A DNA stretch of 64,000 nt from positions 1-64,000 of the forward strand of contig CAJTRI010000003.1 of assembly GCA_910578615.1 (NCBI GenBank). The letters are read 5' to 3'. The position numbers were made by a program, and so were the translations under genes. Of this stretch, positions 59,794 through 64,000 are shown in pieces. This DNA comes from an uncultured Duncaniella sp. Its GTDB lineage: Bacteria > Bacteroidota > Bacteroidia > Bacteroidales > Muribaculaceae. The notes under the pieces are model-generated. The model saw nothing but the letters and a program-made list of their open reading frames with translations, did no database searches and was not told the origin of the DNA. How positions within the stretch are numbered: the first letter of the stretch is position 1; each line of letters opens with the position of its first letter.

Positions 59794-60375
59794 ATGCTTG
59801 AATATATCTCCATCATCATCACGGCAATCTTTGTAAACAACATCGTCTTTGCCCAGTTCCTCGGCATATGCCCCTTCATCGGTGTTTCGCGCAAGCTTTC
59901 ATCGGCAGTGGGCATGGGTGCCGCCGTGACTTTCGTAATGGTTCTCGCCACGGCTGTGACATGGCTTCTGCAAAGTCTCGTCCTCACCCCCTTCGGGCTT
60001 GGATTCATGCAGACCATTGTCTTCATCCTTGTCATCGCTGCCCTTGTGCAGATGCTTGAAATTATCCTCAAAAAGGTAGCGCCTGTGCTTTACAGCGCCC
60101 TCGGTGTCTTTCTGCCGCTCATAACTACCAACTGTGCCGTGCTCGGCGTGGCGATTCTCGTTGTCCGCAACAATCTAGACCTCGGCCAGTCACTGGTTTA
60201 TGCGGTGGCTACCGCCATCGGCTTTACCATGGCTATCTCTATCTTTGCCGGAATACGCGAACAGCTCGCGCTCACCTCGGTTCCCAAGGCTATGCGCGGT
60301 GTGCCCATCGCCCTCATCTGTGCCGGGCTTCTCGCCATGGCTTTCATGGGCTTCTCCGGCATCAAAATAGGTTGA
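59794..60375 (+). CDS. rnfA: Rnf complex subunit A
   Basis: 193-aa membrane protein, six helices, homologous to NqrE and paired with RnfE. The Cys in FAQFLGICPFIGVSRK near residue 26 and the one in LITTNCAVLGVAI near 110 are the conserved membrane Fe-S ligands. It is the last Rnf gene; an acetylxylan esterase gene starts 4 nt after its stop. Confidence 0.95.
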   Translation: MLEYISIIITAIFVNNIVFAQFLGICPFIGVSRKLSSAVGMGAAVTFVMVLATAVTWLLQSLVLTPFGLGFMQTIVFILVIAALVQMLEIILKKVAPVLYSALGVFLPLITTNCAVLGVAILVVRNNLDLGQSLVYAVATAIGFTMAISIFAGIREQLALTSVPKAMRGVPIALICAGLLAMAFMGFSGIKIG

Positions 60376-60379
60376 CGCA

Positions 60380-61687
60380 ATGAGTATCAAAAGATTTCTT
60401 ATATCTACTGCCGTTGTCATCGGTTCGGTGACAACGGCAGTTTTTGCTGAAAACTATCCTTATCGCAGCGATGCTCTTTGGGTGGCAGTTCCCGATCATG
60501 CCGACTGGCTGTATGAGACCGGTGATTCGGCTGTTATCGATATAGAGCTTTACCGCTACGGTGTTCCCGCCGCAGGCGTGACGGTCAACTACACTATCGG
60601 AGACGATAATCTACCTGATGATAAGAAAGGGTCTGTCACGCTCGACGGCAAGGGGCGGGGCCGGGTGAATATAGGTACGATGAACCGCCCCGGATTCCGA
60701 GACCTCCGTCTCGGGGCCACGGTGGACGGGGCAGCGACCGCCCATCATGTCAAGGTGGGTTTCTCACCAGATAAACTGAGGCATTTCACAGGAGAGCCGT
60801 CTGATTTTGACGAGTTCTGGCAGACGGCGCTCAAAGAAGATGCGAAGTACCCTCTTGAATATACCATAGAGCCTGTGGAAAAATATACCACTGACAAGAT
60901 GAAGTGCTTTCTGGTAAAGCTAAGTCTCGACGCGTCCGGGCGCCACATGTGGGGCTATCTGTTCATTCCCAAGGGCGCAGGGCGTTATCCTGCCGTCCTG
61001 TGTCCTCCGGGAGCCGGCGTAAAGACCATCAAGGAGCCTCTATATCACCGTTATTATGGCGAGGGGGGCATGATAAGGGCCGAGATAGAGATTCACGGCT
61101 GCCATCCCGAACTCTCGGAGGAGGAGTTTGCCGCACTTCGCAAGGAGAAAGGTGACTATCTGAATTTCGGACTTGAAAACCCTGATACATATTATATGAA
61201 GGATGTCTATCTCGGGTGCCGCCGTTTCCTTGACCTTCTCACAAGCCTTCCTGAATGGGACGGACGGAATCTTTTCACACAGGGCGGAAGTCAGGGCGGC
61301 GCTCTGGCCATAACCACGGCGGCTCTTGATCCTCGTGTGACGGCCTGTGTAGCCAATCATCCGGCTCTCAGCGACATGACAGGCTATCTCGGAGATAAGA
61401 CGGGCGGTCATCCACATCATTTCCGAAAGAATCGTAATGATGCCACTCCTGCGAAAATACGGACTCTTGAAATGTTTGACGTCATCAACTTTGCCAAACG
61501 TCTGGAATGTCCTGTCCGTATGACTTGGGGATTTAATGACAACACTTGTCCTCCCACAACATCATACGAGGTATACAATGTCATCACGGCGCCGAAACAT
61601 GCGCTTATAACGCCTGTCAACGAGCATTGGACGTCATCATCCACCGAGCGTGCTCATTTCGACTGGCTGAAAACCCAGGTAAGATAG
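60380..61687 (+). CDS. Acetylxylan esterase-like alpha/beta hydrolase (exported)
   Basis: 435-aa esterase of the AXE1 type (carbohydrate esterase family 7-like), removing acetyl groups from xylan or other saccharides. Signal peptide (1-23, ending VFA) and an N-terminal beta-sandwich (about 25-130) precede the hydrolase domain. The catalytic triad is visible: Ser in GGSQGGALA near residue 299, Asp in FNDNTCPP near 383 and His in VNEHWTS near 414. The 4-nt gap to rnfA indicates co-transcription with an electron-transport operon, an unexpected partner. Terminator at 61702. Confidence 0.87.
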   Translation: MSIKRFLISTAVVIGSVTTAVFAENYPYRSDALWVAVPDHADWLYETGDSAVIDIELYRYGVPAAGVTVNYTIGDDNLPDDKKGSVTLDGKGRGRVNIGTMNRPGFRDLRLGATVDGAATAHHVKVGFSPDKLRHFTGEPSDFDEFWQTALKEDAKYPLEYTIEPVEKYTTDKMKCFLVKLSLDASGRHMWGYLFIPKGAGRYPAVLCPPGAGVKTIKEPLYHRYYGEGGMIRAEIEIHGCHPELSEEEFAALRKEKGDYLNFGLENPDTYYMKDVYLGCRRFLDLLTSLPEWDGRNLFTQGGSQGGALAITTAALDPRVTACVANHPALSDMTGYLGDKTGGHPHHFRKNRNDATPAKIRTLEMFDVINFAKRLECPVRMTWGFNDNTCPPTTSYEVYNVITAPKHALITPVNEHWTSSSTERAHFDWLKTQVR

Positions 61688-61701
61688 TCGGCATATGATT
61701 T

Positions 61702-61756
61702 AAAATCTCTCCCCCCGGCCGGACAGTTCAAGTCCGGCCGGGGGGAGAGATTTTTT
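61702..61756. terminator. Bidirectional terminator between rnf/esterase and gldH
   Basis: Perfect 23-bp stem (61702-61724 with 61732-61754), 7-nt loop, T tract on the plus strand and A tract before it, serving both convergent operons. Confidence 0.92.
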
Positions 61757-61771
61757 GTGGCAATATCCGAG

Positions 61772-62242
61772 TCAGTCTACCAGTATGCCTATCCTGTTTA
61801 GACCTTGGAGGGTGTCGAGGCGCATTATGTGGCGTACCTCTATGGGAGAGGTGAGGTCTATATCGGCATCAGTTGTGACGATGACGTCTCTCTGGTAGTC
61901 TGATCCGAAGCCACTGCCTATCCATCGGCCGTAGACATCGGCAAGAGGTATGTCGAGTGTGTAGCGGTAGCGCTTTCCTGAGCCGGTCACGGTCACTTCG
62001 AGCCATACGTTGGAATAGGGATAGTCGTTGTCGTGTGTGAGGCCTATATGCAGTCTGCGGCGTACTATTGTGTCGTTGTCCGGCAATGTGGTATCGGTCG
62101 GGAGAAGATACAGAGTGTCGCCGAAGGCCCATCCTTTGTCAGGAATCGAAGTCCACCGGCTATAATCACGTTCGCCACGGCTGCACGAGGCAGCCATGAC
62201 GATTAAGGTGATTGCGGCTATTATTGTCAGTAATTTTCGCAT
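61772..62242 (-). CDS. gldH: Gliding motility lipoprotein GldH
   Basis: 156-aa lipoprotein, GldH family, part of the gliding/T9SS-associated set. Lipobox AASC (Cys near residue 20). The compact beta-rich domain contains RRRLHIGLTHDNDYPYSN and the family DIPLADVYGRWIGSG-like segment. ATG 62242 is preferred to 62260 because the signal peptide begins there and it lies 4 nt after the ricT stop. Complements gldD and gldE elsewhere in the window. Confidence 0.85.
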   Translation of the reverse strand: MRKLLTIIAAITLIVMAASCSRGERDYSRWTSIPDKGWAFGDTLYLLPTDTTLPDNDTIVRRRLHIGLTHDNDYPYSNVWLEVTVTGSGKRYRYTLDIPLADVYGRWIGSGFGSDYQRDVIVTTDADIDLTSPIEVRHIMRLDTLQGLNRIGILVD

Positions 62243-62246
62243 GTTC

Positions 62247-63599
62247 TTATTTCTGTTCATCCGGCATACGGAAGGCCTTTGGTTCCCGGCTGGAGCGCTG
62301 TTGTTGCTGCGGGTTATCCTGTCTGGGATTATCCTGTTTTGGCTTTTCCTCTTTGGGACGGTTAGGACGTTTGGGCTTCGGTGGTTTCTGCGGCTTCTGC
62401 GTCCCGTTGGGCTGTGCCGGCTTCTCCTTGTTGTCCTGTGATTGCTGCTGTTGCTGTTTACGAGGCTTGTCGCCCACCTTCTGGGTGTTGTCCTTGGGGG
62501 GATTGTTGCCGATTTCCGAAGGCTGTGGCTGAGAGTCTGCCGGTTTCTTTTTCTTCTTCTTTTTCTTCTTGGATTTGTCGAAGCGGGTAAGGTCGTCCTG
62601 AGAGGCGAGGTCTATCGGCTTGGGCTTGCCCTTTTCCTTTTCTTCGCCTTCGCGCATGAGTGTCAAGGGTTTCTCGCCACGGCGGTTCATCTCGATCACC
62701 TCGAATGCGCGGGCTGCATCGATGGTCACGAGGTTGGCAGCCATTGATTTGTCCGTGGAATAGGTTATTTCCTTCTTGAAGATGTCGGTCTTGAAGTGGA
62801 AATAGGTATTGTCGGCGGTTTCGAGGCGTGCCGACTTTTCGGGCAGGTGGCGTGCGCTTTCCACATAAGTGTCTACCTCGAAGTTGAGACAGCATTTGAG
62901 TTTGGCGCACTGCCCGGCGAGTTTCTGAGGATTGAGCGAGATGTCCTGATAGCGGGCTGCGCTTGTCCCCACGGAGACGAAGTTGGTCATCCAGCTTGCG
63001 CAGCATAAGGGACGGCCGCAGGAGCCTATGCCGCCTATGCGCCCGGCCTCCTGTCGTGCGCCTATCTGCTTCATCTCTATACGAACCTTGAATGTCTCGG
63101 CAAGTACCTTGATGAGCTGGCGGAAGTCCACGCGTTCGTCGGCAATGTAATAGAAGATGGCTTTGTTGCCGTCTCCCTGATACTCCACGTCGCCTATCTT
63201 CATGTTAAGATTGAGGGATTCCGCAATCTTGCGTGCGCGTATCATGGTGTCGTTCTCGCGTGCGCGCGCCTCCTCGTATTTTTCGAGGTCGGCCGGTTTG
63301 GCCTTTCGGAACACACGTCTCACCTCGGCCTCGTTCTTGATGCCGGCACGGCGCATCTGGAGGGCTACGAGTCGTCCCGTGAGGGTCACGGCTCCTATGT
63401 CGTGGCCGGGAGTGGCCTCGACAGCCACCATGTCGCCCGGTTCGAGGGGGATGTTGGTGGAGTTGCGGTAATAGCCTTTGCGGGTGTTCTTGAACTGCAC
63501 CTCCACGATGTCCCAGCCGTCAGAGGCGCCCGGGATATCGTCAAGCCAGTTGAAACAGTGAAGTTTGCCGCGTGGGCAGCGTTTTTCCTTGTCTTCCAT
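62247..63599 (-). CDS. ricT: RicT/PSP1-domain protein
   Basis: 450-aa PSP1-domain protein, orthologue of Bacillus YaaT (RicT), which works with RNase Y in mRNA maturation. The PSP1 core has the Cys-rich GSCGRPLCCASWM near 195 and the KLKCCLNFEV stretch near 235, likely Fe-S or metal ligands. The last ~110 residues are a Lys/Pro/Gln-rich low-complexity tail, including a long lysine run, much longer than the Bacillus tail. Only 12 nt separate it from rny upstream. gldH follows. Confidence 0.92.
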   Translation of the reverse strand: MEDKEKRCPRGKLHCFNWLDDIPGASDGWDIVEVQFKNTRKGYYRNSTNIPLEPGDMVAVEATPGHDIGAVTLTGRLVALQMRRAGIKNEAEVRRVFRKAKPADLEKYEEARARENDTMIRARKIAESLNLNMKIGDVEYQGDGNKAIFYYIADERVDFRQLIKVLAETFKVRIEMKQIGARQEAGRIGGIGSCGRPLCCASWMTNFVSVGTSAARYQDISLNPQKLAGQCAKLKCCLNFEVDTYVESARHLPEKSARLETADNTYFHFKTDIFKKEITYSTDKSMAANLVTIDAARAFEVIEMNRRGEKPLTLMREGEEKEKGKPKPIDLASQDDLTRFDKSKKKKKKKKKPADSQPQPSEIGNNPPKDNTQKVGDKPRKQQQQQSQDNKEKPAQPNGTQKPQKPPKPKRPNRPKEEKPKQDNPRQDNPQQQQRSSREPKAFRMPDEQK

Positions 63600-63611
63600 C
63601 TGACCTCCTCC

Positions 63612-64000
63612 TTACTTGGCGAAGCTTACGGAGCGGGTCTCTCGGATTACGGTGATTTTCACCTGGCCGGGATAGGTCATCTCGTCCTGTATGCGCCGTG
63701 CTATCTCTCCCGACAGTTTCTCGGTCTCGACGTCGTCAATCTTGTCGGCGCCTACGATGACGCGGAGCTCGCGTCCTGCCTGTATGGCGTAGGTCTTGAT
63801 GACACCGGGATATGAGAGTGCAAGCTGTTCCAGGTCGTTGAGGCGCTTGATGTAGGCCTCGACTATCTCCCGGCGTGCGCCGGGGCGTGCGCCGGAGATG
63901 GCGTCACATACCTGTACGATGGGTGCCAGTAGCGAGGTCTGTTCGATTTCGTCGTGGTGTGCGCCGATGGCGTTGCAGATTTCGGGCTTTTCCTTGTATT
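63612..64000 (-). CDS. rny: Ribonuclease Y, C-terminal part (cut by window edge)
   Basis: 129 codons of the 3' end, continuing past base 64000. The reading IGAHHDEIEQTSLLAPIVQV belongs to the HD domain of RNase Y, then VCDAISGARPGARREIVEAY and the conserved ending DEMTYPGQVKITVIRETRSV then SFAK. RNase Y is a membrane-bound endonuclease starting mRNA decay. Same operon as ricT. Confidence 0.93.
   Translation of the reverse strand, partial: YKEKPEICNAIGAHHDEIEQTSLLAPIVQVCDAISGARPGARREIVEAYIKRLNDLEQLALSYPGVIKTYAIQAGRELRVIVGADKIDDVETEKLSGEIARRIQDEMTYPGQVKITVIRETRSVSFAK

Noticed and set aside
1..64000. CRISPR arrays, insertion sequences, prophage or conjugative element
   Set aside because: No regularly spaced repeats, transposase, capsid or Tra genes were seen anywhere in the window.

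Overview
The window looks like chromosomal DNA from a member of the Bacteroidota, order Bacteroidales. A gut commensal of the Muribaculaceae or a neighbouring family is my best guess, but that rests on protein flavour and moderate GC rather than on a marker gene. The evidence is consistent: promoters of the Bacteroidota type (TTTG, 19-20 nt, TAnnTTTG), few Shine-Dalgarno sites, GldD/GldE/GldH lipoproteins, a protease with a type IX secretion tail, DUF4199/DUF6048/DUF6452/DUF6155 families, Rnf subunits and an FtsX-rich efflux operon. I see no phage, transposon, CRISPR array or rRNA operon. Gene content is mostly core chromosome.

Layout. 1-9.4 kb: a GC-rich gene-free edge, a GH28 pectinase, then leftward genes for a WYL regulator, carbonic anhydrase, ComM, PhoH, two envelope proteins, a nitroreductase, a glycosyltransferase and DUF4199. 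9.5-13.1 kb: rightward lptE, a helical-repeat protein, secG and an MsbA-like exporter. 13.2-15.8 kb: leftward DUF6155 and dsbD. 15.9-22.3 kb: rightward yqeY, serS, rbfA, a LolC/E-like permease and a secreted M6 protease. 22.3-24.7 kb: an RNA-rich stretch with a probable orphan structured ncRNA, a SAM-II-like riboswitch at the head of the metK leader, metK and tRNA-Glu(CTC). 24.8-30.7 kb: trxA, a DJ-1 protein, apbE, argC/gltX, rex and a degenerate FAH-fold protein. 30.8-38.5 kb: rpsA, then a transport and decarboxylation group (DcaP-like porin, MFS, GadC-like antiporter, pyruvoyl decarboxylase of the PSD family) facing an S24 repressor. 39.2-43.4 kb: PPTase, gldD, gldE, gpmI. 43.5-54.1 kb: a sensor kinase that has lost its phospho-accepting His, a 45-residue membrane protein, and a MacA/MacB/TolC-type efflux operon with two duplicated permease pairs. 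54.2-57.4 kb: hpf, xerC and a TPR lipoprotein. 57.6-61.7 kb: rnfDGEA without rnfB or rnfC, plus an acetylxylan esterase. 61.8-64 kb: gldH, ricT and the 3' part of rny.

How the parts fit. Envelope biogenesis (LptE, SecG, MsbA-like, LolC/E-like, DsbD), gliding/T9SS accessory proteins (GldD, GldE, GldH, with the M6 protease as likely cargo), flavin-based electron transport (RnfDGEA with ApbE as the probable FMN transferase, and Rex as redox sensor) and translation (S1, SerS, GltX, RbfA, HPF, MetK) are all represented.

The most interesting items are: the orphan ncRNA at 22.5-22.8 kb; the SAM-II-like switch about 200 nt away from the metK start; a ribosomal protein S1 that seems to lack its first S1 domain; the PSD-like decarboxylase beside a GadC-like antiporter; the split Rnf operon; and the His-less kinase in front of the duplicated efflux operon. 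All functional statements are read from sequence and family knowledge; no search was run.
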